Assembly: GCA_030015575.1 (NCBI GenBank)
Contig: CM057342.1
Span: 262,160,867 to 262,224,866 of the forward strand
DNA: 64,000 bases
Direction of reading: 5' to 3'
Origin: Agapanthus africanus
Lineage: Eukaryota > Streptophyta > Magnoliopsida > Asparagales > Amaryllidaceae
The notes below the pieces were generated by a model. The model did no database searches. It worked only from the letters and a program-made list of their open reading frames with translations, and was not told where the DNA came from. The first letter of the stretch is position 1. Every line of letters begins with the position of its first letter. Shown here one piece after another: positions 32,572 through 42,518 of the stretch. A program made the translations under genes and the position numbers.

Positions 32572-35500
32572 TGTAATACCCAGCAACTTTTGTACGTCTA
32601 TATCCGTAATTTTCTTTCCAACTATAAGATTTCATTTAAAATTATCTATTACTCTAAATTTTCTAATCTATTTTAGTTCTCTCCATTCCCTTACTAAAAT
32701 CCGAAATCTCCACACAGTAACCCTCAGCCCGTTCCGTCAGCCCAATTCTTTTCAATGTCCCAGTTATTTGATTTAAACCCAAATCTATTTTTCCCTTTTA
32801 TTTTATAAACCCCAAGCCCATTCCTTATCTCATTTTATCCTTTCATTCTTCATTTATAGCTCTGGCCCGTTCACTAATAAATTTCATTTCCATTCCCTTA
32901 CTTATTTATTTTCTGACCCAAGCCCACACTTTTTCCTAAGGAAATTTCCCTTTTTATATAACCCAACCCCGGCCCGGCCTCTTATCCCATTTCCCCTTAA
33001 TTCTTTCCATTTTTCCAGCCAAATTCCAACCTGGCCCGTTTCTTTTTTTTTTTATAATTACTTTTCATATTAACCATACAAATCCCCAGCCCACTATCCT
33101 TTAATTTAAATCCAATTCCTTTTAACTCAGCCTGAGCCCACTCCATTTCCTCAACTTTTTCCTATTCTTTTCCACAATTCCTTACGGCCCGACCCCTTCC
33201 CTCTTCATTTATTCTAAATTCTCCTTTGGCCCGGCCCAGTCTTTTTCCTATTTCCTTTAATCATTTAAATCTAATAACCCTTCAGCCCAAGACTCCAAAC
33301 CCATTCATCCAAACCCAATACTGTGCCTCTTCTTCAAATCTCCAACGGCTACACCCCCAATTTCCGCGCGCGTTTCCTCCGCCCACGCCGCCTCCTTCGC
33401 CCACGTCGCCGCTCGTCCCGCCCCGTGACCCGCTCCTCGCTCCACGATGCACACGCTTCGCCTACGGCCCGCTTCCCCAACGGCTATCTTTTCTCTGCTC
33501 TTTACTGCGCCACCATTCACGTCACCGTACCCCACGCCCGCGCCCACGCCTCGCCGTTACCCCGAGTCGCGCACCCCTACAACCCGCTCCACTCGACCTC
33601 CTCCCTTCGTCTCTCCTTCTCTCTCCCTCACCCCTCCTCCTCACACAATTCCATCACCACCCTGCGCCTTCAAACCCACCGAGCTACCCCTTCTCTTCCT
33701 CCTCACCGCAGCCGCCGACGACGACCCTATCATCATCACCTTCGCCATCCTACTCCCTCTCTTGATCTGCATCTCACTCTCCGTTTCTCTCTCTCAGCTC
33801 TCACTCTCTCTCCCTCTCTTCTCTCTCTCTCACACACACAGGTTCCCTCACTCTCTCCCTAACACTCACGTTGTTCACCTTCTCTCTCTCTTGCATTTTC
33901 TTTTCCGCTCCCCTCGAACCCACGCCCACGCCAGCAAGTCGCGCTCACCGCCGTTCCCTCACCATCGCCTCCACCTCGCCTGCCTCACGCCGCTCGTTCC
34001 CCCTCGCCGCCTTCACCCTCGTCCCTCGTCGCACCCATCATTTCTCCTGCACTCGAGCCACTTCCCTTGCCGACCCATCACCGGCGACCCTAACCCACAA
34101 ACACCCCACCAACTCCCCCAACCTCTAACCTCTGGCCACTGCCTCACTGCCGGCCAACTCGTTGCCCTACAACCCCATAGACTCCGGCCTCCCAACCTTT
34201 CCAGAGCCACCATCACCACCCAACTACAACTCCTAGCCGCCACCTGTGGCCTCTATGCTATCGGCCATCGCTTGAACTCGTTGTCGCCGTCCGCAGCAGC
34301 CCATCTCCATCTCCGAGCCAAGCTCCACGGTGCCAATCCCTGCGACGCCAAGCCAAGCCGAGCCTGTGCCGAGATCAAGCCGAGCCAAACCCTCGTCGCC
34401 GTTTCCGTACCGTGCTGTGCTGCGTCTGCCGTACGTCTCCAGGCAAGTTTTTACTTGCTTTCATGCTATTCTCTATGTGATACAAGTCTATCATATATAT
34501 ATCTCATGTTTGCTTTATGTTAAATATTGCAACACAACCATTCGATGCTTGTTCCCTTAAGAAAATAATATAAAATTTGACGGAACTGGAGGGCTCTCAT
34601 TGGCCCTTTCTATGTTGAGTACTTTGTACAAGATTCGTTGGAAAACTTGATCGTTTATGTCCAAAACGACTAACCCCAAGTTTAATCGTAAAACTGTAAT
34701 TTTATTGCACCTGAAAATCGTTAAATTCACCATAAATCATATACATAGTATAATGGTGCGTTCGAGGGCTCAAATCGAAGCTAACTCGACGAACTTTAAC
34801 CCTGTGCTAGTTTCCAGACATTCCTGTACTTAAATTAGGATGATAATTGTATCGGAGTGCGACTCTGGACTGCAGTCCAGAGCGACTCCAGTCATTGCTT
34901 GCTGTTCCGTATTGGACACCATAGGTTTTCCTTAACTCGTAGGTTGCGGAACTCTGCTGCTTATTGTAGGTAACTCTGTTAGATAAACAACACAATTAAT
35001 TTCATCCTGTTTCGTTATCATTTACTATTTAATCTGTGATTTAGAAGATCGGGACGCATAACAGTCCCGACAGAATCAGAACTGGCATATTAGGGTTAAA
35101 CAGATTATAACTCCTAACATATAGACGCGATGGAAGATCCGTTTGTTGCGTTGAAAACCTTACTGAAAACCCTAGAATTCATCCAACTATAGAGTCGCTA
35201 AAATCCGATCCCAACTGGGATCAAAATGCGTTGCGAAATGGACTTCTGATTCTGAAATTGGATTTCCAGCCGCGTGCGCTTAAAAGGAAATAATCATAAC
35301 TAATGATCCTGGAACCCGATTGACTTGAAACAAAATTCTATGGATAGCTAACTGAACATATTGATTACTACCTGTTCATCGTTTCGCTAAATTATGTACA
35401 TATGTTTCATGATAAATTGTGCAAGTGAAAGAATGCTATTTCGTAGCATCCTCATCATGTTTATTTACTTGTTCACGCATCACATCATACCCATATTATG

Positions 35501-36601
35501 GTAGTGATAATCTAGTGACATCGTGCATTTACCCAGTGTTAGATCTTAGTGATGATTGTGGCAAGTACGTTAGTATTCGTGCATTCGTGATTAAGTGAAA
35601 AGTGATACGTACTTGTGCACAATCAGTGACCCTATATTTCTATTGCATTGTCGACGTCTGTGGGATGCGAGTACGTGTGACTATAAGTGGTATGGGACAC
35701 TTATGTAAGCGTTTGCACGGGTGTCACAGATAAGGCATCCGACACTGCCATTTATCTTAGGTATTAGTCGGGACGTGCTTGATGGAGGTCCTGCCTCCAG
35801 TTCTCGCGCAGACTTGTCACGGATCGATTAGTATTTAGGGTGATGGTTGGCGTTCGATGTAGACCACGGGGTGTGGGGTAGTTCAAGTGTGAGCTCAACA
35901 GAATCTCGGGAGTCCCATGCCGGCTTATATATTTAGGGAGTTATATGGAGATTTACAGGGTACGTGATATATACACCGTGATACACTCGTTACATGTTGG
36001 GCCCGTGGTCCCTTGCCCTTGGGTTCTACCCTTGGGTGGAGGACACTCGCGAGTGGTTGACTCTCACACTTGGACTGACGATAGGCTTATTGACCTGTGT
36101 AGTGAGACTTAGAGACTGATAGGGTTACTGTCATTTACATTCCTTATATACTGTGTTGACATGCATGACATATCGTTATACTACTCTACTGCTCCGCTGC
36201 ATTGATTACTATTCATTCATGTTCATGCTGTTTTACCGTTATTCACATCTATTACCACTGTTAGAACTGTTACTTGACTATATATATTATATTGCTATTG
36301 TGTCGCTCTGACGACCTGAGTATGCATGCTCAGTGTGGGAAGACGATTTAGCCTGGACCAGTGCATCACAGACTTCCTGACTTGCCGTTCCTAGTTACAT
36401 CCGTTCGTTTCCACTTCAGGTCAGTTTATATTATTGTATCTTTCAGTTACTGCATTTTCCATTACCTGCGTAACGTTTACTGTTTACCATGATAAACTAG
36501 AAGCCGAAGTGTGACTACGGCAGGACTTTTCCTTAACCGTAGGAGCATGGCTGGCCTTGTCTACCTCTCGTATTCCGTATTTTGGGAAGCGGGGCGTGAC
36601 A
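32572..36601 (+). repeat. T1 3' LTR
   Basis: 4030 bp, paired with 25664-29694; differences seen by eye are sparse. Followed by the TSD copy AAACC. Confidence 0.95.
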
Positions 36602-36606
36602 AAACC

Positions 36607-36634
36607 TCTCATAGGGTGCTAGGTAAACCCATCA
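36607..36634 (+). repeat. C2 5' LTR, last 28 bp
   Basis: TCTCATAGGGTGCTAGGTAA and the next 8 bases complete the C2 LTR after T1. The 3' LTR has the same end with ACCCAACA instead of ACCCATCA. Confidence 0.88.
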
Positions 36635-36635
36635 T

Positions 36636-36647
36636 TGGTATCAGAGC
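36636..36647 (+). other. C2 primer-binding site 1 (tRNA-iMet)
   Basis: TGGTATCAGAGC, one base after the LTR end. It is complementary to initiator tRNA-Met. Confidence 0.85.
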
Positions 36648-36855
36648 TACTAGGCATTGGATGTCGACCTATGGGGGGTTCTCACTGTGTGACAGTGTGG
36701 CGAAACATAGGCTCTTACCCCGAGGGTGTCCCGAGACCGGAAGGTGTTCCGGCGGGTTGTAGTCCTCGCGAGGGGGCATGTGTAAAAAGTAGCTGCTGAG
36801 GGACCCGTTGGTGCCACGGTGACCCCATTGGATGAGGTGGCTGCCTGACCAACAT
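36648..36855 (+). other. C2 extra segment between two primer sites
   Basis: About 210 bp with no counterpart in C3, where the leader starts right after the single primer site. It ends GACCAACA, like the C2 LTR end ACCCAACA, directly before a second primer site. It looks like an added LTR-end plus primer-site unit. Confidence 0.6.
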
Positions 36856-36868
36856 TGGTATCAGAGCC
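36856..36868 (+). other. C2 primer-binding site 2 (tRNA-iMet)
   Basis: TGGTATCAGAGCC. Sequence downstream (TTAGGCGA, CTCCGATCGA) aligns with what follows the single primer site of C3, so this is the ancestral position. Confidence 0.75.
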
Positions 36869-37053
36869 AACCTAGAACATTAGGCGACACTTTAGCGAAG
36901 TCAAAACTCCGATCGAACCAAAATACGATCTTTTCGGACACTCTCTGGACAATTTTTAAAATATGGATATTTTCAGAATTAAAAATCCTTAAAAAATTCA
37001 GCAGGGAAATCTAAGCACACATGTAAAAACGATGCCATGAACAGTACTTATCA

Positions 37054-37097
37054 CCGCGAAACCGCGGCAATATCCTGCTTAGGCCGCGGTTCCGCGG
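37054..37097. repeat. GC-rich hairpin in C2 leader
   Basis: CCGCGAAACCGCGGC (37054-37068) pairs with GCCGCGGTTCCGCGG (37083-37097) with one mismatch over 15 bp and a 14-nt loop. It is very similar to the A1 modules. Confidence 0.75.
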
Positions 37098-38549
37098 CCG
37101 TACGGATGAATCAAAGTGTCGTTTTTGTACAGTAATTGTTTTCTTCTGCTTGTATATTTTTGGGGAATTTTTAATCTGAATTTAGTGCTGTTTGTTCTGG
37201 AGATTGTTTTGGAGTCGGTGATTCGATTGGAATTTTCATTTCGTGTTTTTTCCGGGTAAATTAGAAAGTATTGAATTGTTCGAATGAGTATCATTTGCTC
37301 ACTTTTCACGGGGTTTAAATCATTCGGAGATACGTGCAAGTTTTGTGGTGGACCCTCTAGAAGACAACAAAGCTTAACTCGATTATGTGACCATCTTGAA
37401 CTGCCCTTTGAACCTTAGGGTTTGGGGCAGTACGGCGTGCCACATGTAAGGCGTTGGCTTGACCCTTCTACGGCTGGACCGCTACTACTGTGTTACACTC
37501 CGGGTTTTTGAACTCCGCTCAAGTGTTGAGCTTTAGGAAATTTTGGGTATCTGATCATTCGTTCGAAAAACTTTAATACTGTCTAATTATCTGGAATGTG
37601 ATGCAATGTGTGGAATTCATATTACTAGACATGAAATACGAAGTATGTGATATTTCGCATTTACGATGTCTAAAGAGAATGTAGATTCCAGATATTGCAG
37701 TTTTACACTTTTTTTCTGTGACCGTAAGTGTAGTATGTCGATATCGCCGGTTTCGTTGCTATACGTCAACGACAATCGGGGTACGCATACTTACTTACGT
37801 TGATGATATGAGATATTATGTGTTGCTGAGATATGATGTGCAGGATTGTCGCGATTGAATAGCCTGGGGTTTTTATGTGAGATGAGAGTTTTATATTTTC
37901 ATTCATGTAAATTTAAATGTAATGTAATATTCTTTTATTTGGGGCACTTCCGGGTTGAGGTTGATGCCACCAGTGTTGTATATTATTTACTTTTCCGCAT
38001 TAGGATGGACCCAAGGAGGAGAGCACAGGTGACCAGGTTCTGGGGTTCAGTGGGAGGCCATCTCGAGAAGTCAAGACCGGGTCTCCTAAACTCCAGAATT
38101 GGTAAGGTCGCTTGCCGCTCTCATAGGGGTCCAGGGTGTGGGCTTGGCTATTCATCGCGACTGTGGAATCCGTATTTTCTATTGTTGGCTAAATACTAAA
38201 TACGGACGTCCTAGTAGATCCCACATTATATCTATGTTTCTGCTGCGATATCTGTGATGTGATCATTTGATATGTTCTGATGGATACAGTATATAGTATA
38301 TATGATATATTATATAGAAGTTACTTATGTTTTACACCCGCACTAGCCCTGCCCTGCTCTGTCGTTAGTTACCTAACCTAACGGTGCACGAGGGGACATC
38401 GAGGCGAATGCGGATGGCATAAGTGTACGTCGTATTTATCTGTGATGTTTAGGTGACTTAAATGATGGGACTTCATTAATGTGATTAATGAAAAAAAAGA
38501 AACCTAAAAGATGTTGTAGAATCAATTTTTTCTAAAAAGGGTAGCTACA

Positions 38550-38792
38550 GTTTTGCTTTGCATAGCGATATATATGATATATCCCGCACCTTATTCGATG
38601 AGGAAAGAGCCGAGATCCCTTCACCGGGAGTGACCTCTTTAGCGAAACTGGCAGATGCTACAACACTCGGTTTGCTTTTGATTGCTTTTGGAGTTTTGCT
38701 TTGCATGGTGATATATATGATATATCCTGCACCTTATTCGATGAGGAAAGAGCCGAGATCCCTTCACCGGGAGTGACCTCTTTAGCAAAACT
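38550..38792 (+). repeat. Copia leader tandem repeat (C2 copy)
   Basis: Two ~100-bp copies (38550-38649 and 38693-38792), 143 bp apart. They run from GTTTTGCTTTGCAT to TTTAGC.AAACT and contain GATATATATGATATATCC, a near-palindrome. Confidence 0.85.
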
Positions 38793-38928
38793 AATGAAAG
38801 CCTCAAAATCACTCCATTTCAAAATTCGCTTGATTCTACAACGATATCAAGTTCATTACGCAATAGGTTTTCAGAAAAACCTGTCGTAGCCCTCCGTCAT
38901 TTCAGATAAGTCCTACTTAGTATTCGCG

Positions 38929-39137
38929 CTACGTTTGTTGGCCTGCGTCAAGACGTAGTGTGCGGTAGCTAACTAGTATTTATCTGTTAATGCATATGAT
39001 GCAGATTCGATTAGGGTAGTCGTACGACTTTGTTGGCCTGCGTCAAGGGTCGTACGGGTGGGTTTAATTCAAACAAGAAATGACGGGTTGAACTTGACTA
39101 GCGCACTATGGTTTGTTGGCCTGCGTCAAGGTCATAG
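38929..39137 (+). ncRNA. C2 leader: three stem-loops with a constant apex
   Basis: Hairpin 1 is 38929-38958 (CTACG/CGTAG), hairpin 2 is 39021-39056 (CGTACGAC/GTCGTACG), and hairpin 3 is 39106-39137 (CTATG/CATAG). All share the inner stem TTTG/CAAG and the loop TTGGCCTGCGT, while the outer stems differ yet pair perfectly. C1 and C3 have the matching set with compensating or G-U changes. This is direct sequence evidence for conserved RNA folding. The role is unknown; packaging, dimer formation or translation control are options. Confidence 0.65.
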
Positions 39138-39551
39138 GACGCTAGGGGCAAAATATTATCGGGAATTTCAAGTGTTGAAATTTGCAATGAGATTGCATAC
39201 CTTCTATGGGATAGTTGGATCCCGATACCCACTGCGAGTAATTGTTACTCCCGGAAGAGTTTTACACAGGACAATTAGCCGATCAAGTAGGTGTCTAGAA
39301 AGGTGTCAACGGGGTTACGCCTCTGGGAAAATGAGGTTTACTTTAATTAGGTCCGTGCGAAACCACGGGGAACCTCCCTCAAAGTACCGACACTGGCCTG
39401 GCTGAAAGATTGGCGAAGTTGTAGGGTATAATTAATCCCGGCTAGTCTTTCCTTTTAGGGTTTGAAGGAAGATTTGATAAAAACAGTGGGAGCCATCCTG
39501 AATAGATAAGATAATAACCAATCTGATCTTGCAAGAGCATACGCTAAAGTG

Positions 39552-39572
39552 TTTTCTTCTCTCTCTCTCCAG
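39552..39572 (+). promoter_or_regulatory. Splice-acceptor-like tract before C2 pol
   Basis: A pyrimidine tract (TTTTCTTCTCTCTCTCTCC) ends in AG at 39571-39572, ten bases before the pol ATG at 39582. C1 and C3 have the same tract. I could not find a conserved donor in the leader. Confidence 0.5.
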
Positions 39573-39581
39573 GTAGCGACC

Positions 39582-41378
39582 ATGTCATGCCTTAATCAAG
39601 ATAATAATATGGATGTATTGACTGAATCCGCATGTTATACTGTGCTGGGGAACGTTGGTTCCGTTCTTTCTTATAAGAGTTATAAGACTGAACAGGATAT
39701 AGGAGAATACCAGGATTCCCATGCCACCCGAATGAAGAAAGTACATGTTGATGCATTTTCTTCGGGTGTGTTCGTTACAGAGAACTGTTTCTCCATTTGT
39801 CTTACGTCCTGGGTATTAGATACCGGGTCAGGATCCCATATATGTAATCAGTTACATGGGCTTAGGAAAAGTAGAGAACTTGGAGAAGGTGATAAAGACA
39901 TAAGAGTTGGAAATGGTGCAATTGTTGCAGCTAAGACCGTCGGGGAATATCACCTTGCATTAACAACTGGTAATACATTGATTCTGAACGAATGCTATTA
40001 CATGCCGAACCTAATATGCAACATTATATCGATTTCTTTGTTGAGTAAAGAGGGATATAATTTTGTATTACAGGATAATGTTATGAACATTTTCCGTAAC
40101 CAAAAGTTGGTTGGATCAGGCACGTTGTGCAATAGCATTTATGTTCTAAATCAATCAACAGTTCTAAGTATAACAAACACACACAAGAGGAAGAGTTCAG
40201 AACTGAACGAATCCTTCTTGTGGCATTATAGACTGGGTCACATCAATGCGACACGACTCGCTAAGTTGTATAAGGATGGATATTTGAATCCATTTGAATT
40301 ATCATCTTATGACACTTGCCAGTCATGTCTCAAAGACAAGATGACCAAAACTCCGTTTACGGGACACGGAGAAAGAGTTACGGAACTCTTGGGACTGGTG
40401 CATAGTGATGTATGCGGTCCAATGTCTACACATGCCAGGAATGGATCTGCGTACTTCATTACATTGACTGACGATCTCTCTAGATTCGGATATGTGTTCC
40501 TGATAAAACACAAATCAGAAGCTTTTGAGAAATTTAGAGAATATAAACAAGAAGTCGAGAACCAAACCGGAAAAAGTATTAAAATCCATCAATCTGATCG
40601 AGGAGGTGAATACTTGAGCATTGAATTCTTGGACTTCCTAAAAGAGAATGGGATTCTCTCTCAGCTGACTCCTCCATATACACCACAGCACAACGGTGTA
40701 TCAGAACGGAGGAACCGCACCCTATTAGATATGGTGCGCTCTATGATGAGCACAGCTGAGTTACCTATTTCCTTCTGGGGGTATGCACTGGAAACAGCTG
40801 CAGACCTATTGAATATGGTTCCCACCAAATCCGTGCCAAACACTCCATATGAGATATGGAAAGGAAAGAGACCATGTCTTAATTATGTTAAGATATGGGG
40901 TTGTCCGGCATATGTAAAAACGCAGAATCCGGACAAACTCGCGGCAAGGTCCATTCTGTGTAAGTTTATTGGATATCCCAAACATTCGTGCGGGTATATC
41001 TTCTACCACACCGAGGAACAAAAGGGGTTTGTTTCTCGACATGCCACCTTTTTAGAAAAGGAATTTCTTGAAAAAGAGATTAGTGGCAAGGAGGTAGAAC
41101 TGGAAGAGGTTCCAGCAATACAGATTACGACAGAAGATTTGGTTGAACCAGAGGATTCGGTAGTTCCCAACGAACGTCAGCCTCTCCGCCGATCTAGTAG
41201 GGTTCCTCGCCAACCTGAGAGATACTACGGTTTTCTCATGGATGGTGGCAGCGAGGATTGCATCATGGAGGATGATGACCCAACTAGCTTCGAGCAGGCC
41301 ATCACGAGTGGGGACTCAGTGAAATGGCTGGATGCTATGCGGTCCGAGATGGAATCCATGTACACCAACAAAGTATAG
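39582..41378 (+). pseudogene. C2 pol: protease, integrase, start of reverse transcriptase
   Basis: Starts MSCLNQDNNMDV after the acceptor-like AG. Residues 1-75 precede the protease active site WVLDTGSGSHIC (Asp near 80). The pre-integrase zinc segment has WHYRLGHIN and CQSCLKDKM. Integrase follows with SDVCGPM, SDRGGEY and NGVSERRNRTLLD (DDE), then the linker PLRRSSRVPRQPERYYG and the start of RT. A TAG at 41376-41378 replaces the codon that is Trp in C1 and Arg in C3 and C4; the same frame continues after it. No capsid or CCHC knuckle is encoded. Apart from the TAG the frame is clean. Confidence 0.9.
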
Positions 41379-42518
41379 ACTTTGGAAGATGCTCCTGAAG
41401 GGGTAAAACCCATTGGGAGCAAGTGGATCTTCAAGAAAAAACTTGGTGTAGATGGGAAAGTGGAGACTTTCAAAGCTAGACTTGTTGCAAAGGGTTTTCG
41501 TCAAAGACCAGGTGTGGACTATGACGAGACCTTTTCTCCAGTGGCTATGCTTAAATCCATCCGGATCATGCTTGCCATCGCTGCATATCATGACTACGAA
41601 ATCTGGAAAATGGATGTTAAGACCGCCTTTCTAAACGGTGATTTAGAAGAGTGCGTGTACATGACTCAGCCAAAGGGCTTCGTAAATAGTGGGAGCAGCA
41701 AGAAGGTGTGCAAGCTGCTTAAATCCATTTATGGATTAAAAAAAGCATCGCGGAGTTGGAACATCTGCTTTGACATCGTTATCAAAGAGTTTGATTTTGT
41801 CAAAAACGTAGATGAACCTTGTATTTACAAGAAGGTAGCAGAGAGTAAGGTTGTCTTCCTCGTTTTGTACGTGGACGACATACTCTTGATAGGAAATGAC
41901 ATTCCTATGCTGCAATCGGTCAAGCTCTTCTTATCACAAAGATTCTCAATGAAAGATCTTGGTGATGCCTCCTGCATATTGGGAATCAGGATCTATAGAG
42001 ATAGATCCAAACGGATATTGGGATTGTCCCAATCCAGGTACATTGACACCATACTAAAGAGGTTTAGTATGGAAGAATCCAAGCGTGGGAACTTACCCAC
42101 GATCTCTGGAGTCACTCTCTCCAAAGAGATGTCTCCCAAGACTGATTTGGAGAGAGCTCGCATGCAAGGGATACCCTATGCTTCGGCTGTAGGCTCTATC
42201 ATGTATGCGATGCTATGTACCAGACCCGATGTAGCATACTCACTAAGTGTAGTGAGTAGGTATCAAGCTGATCCTGGAGAGAGTCACTGGACAGCTGTGA
42301 AGAGCATTCTCAAGTACTTACGAAGGACTAAGGAGATGCTCTTGGTGTATGGTAACGGAGAACTCCAAGTGGAGTCCTTTACCGATTCGAGCTTCCAGAG
42401 TGATAAGGACGACTCTAAGTCGCAGTCGGGATTTGTCTTTACCCTTTACGGAGGGACGGTTAGCTGGAAGAGTTCCAAGCAGGAAACCGTGGCAGACTCG
42501 ACGATGGAGGCTGAATAC
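41379..42518 (+). pseudogene. C2 pol: reverse transcriptase and first part of RNase H
   Basis: Same frame as the piece before the TAG. It has PIGSKWIFKKK, FKARLVAKGF, WKMDVKTAFLNG, YGLKKASRSW and YVDDILLIGN (RT catalytic), then the RNase H start FTDSSFQSDKDDSKSQSGF and TMEAEY. It is cut by the insertion of C3 (TSD AATAC, 42514-42518) and resumes at 53114 with IAANDAAKEAVW. Frame read past 42518 comes from the C3 LTR and is not part of the protein. Confidence 0.92.

Larger units (their letters stand above)
25664..36601 (+). mobile_element. T1: large non-autonomous Ty3/gypsy (Tekay/Del-like) retrotransposon
   Basis: A 10,938-bp insertion in the C2 5' LTR. TSD AAACC lies at 25659-25663 and 36602-36606; the ends are TGTAATACCC and GCGTGACA. 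The LTRs are very long (4031 and 4030 bp) and nearly identical. The internal part is only 2877 bp: a tRNA-iMet primer site, a short gag with two zinc knuckles, an acidic ORF, and a polypurine tract preceded by CGAGGACGAA, a motif found at this place in Tekay/Del chromoviruses. There is no protease, RT or integrase, so it is a LARD-type element that would need an autonomous relative. Confidence 0.9.
36869..39571 (+). other. C2 leader (non-coding, ~2.7 kb)
   Basis: Contains a GC-rich hairpin (37054-37097), a two-copy repeat (38550-38792) and three stem-loops (38929-39137). It ends in a long pyrimidine tract closing with CAG (39570-39572). It is colinear with the C3 leader in reverse. Short frames such as 37846-38199 are not kept in frame among copies, so I see no gene here; gag is absent. 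Confidence 0.8.

Noticed and set aside
37846..38199. 117-codon frame in the C2 leader (MDPRRRAQVTRFWG) as a possible gag remnant
   Set aside because: The DNA is conserved in C1 and C3 but the reading frame is not, and there is no gag motif.
38550..38889. Short repeated peptides in copia leaders (SDIYDISRTLFDEERAEI)
   Set aside because: They arise from the ~100-bp tandem repeat; frames differ among copies and start codons are not conserved.
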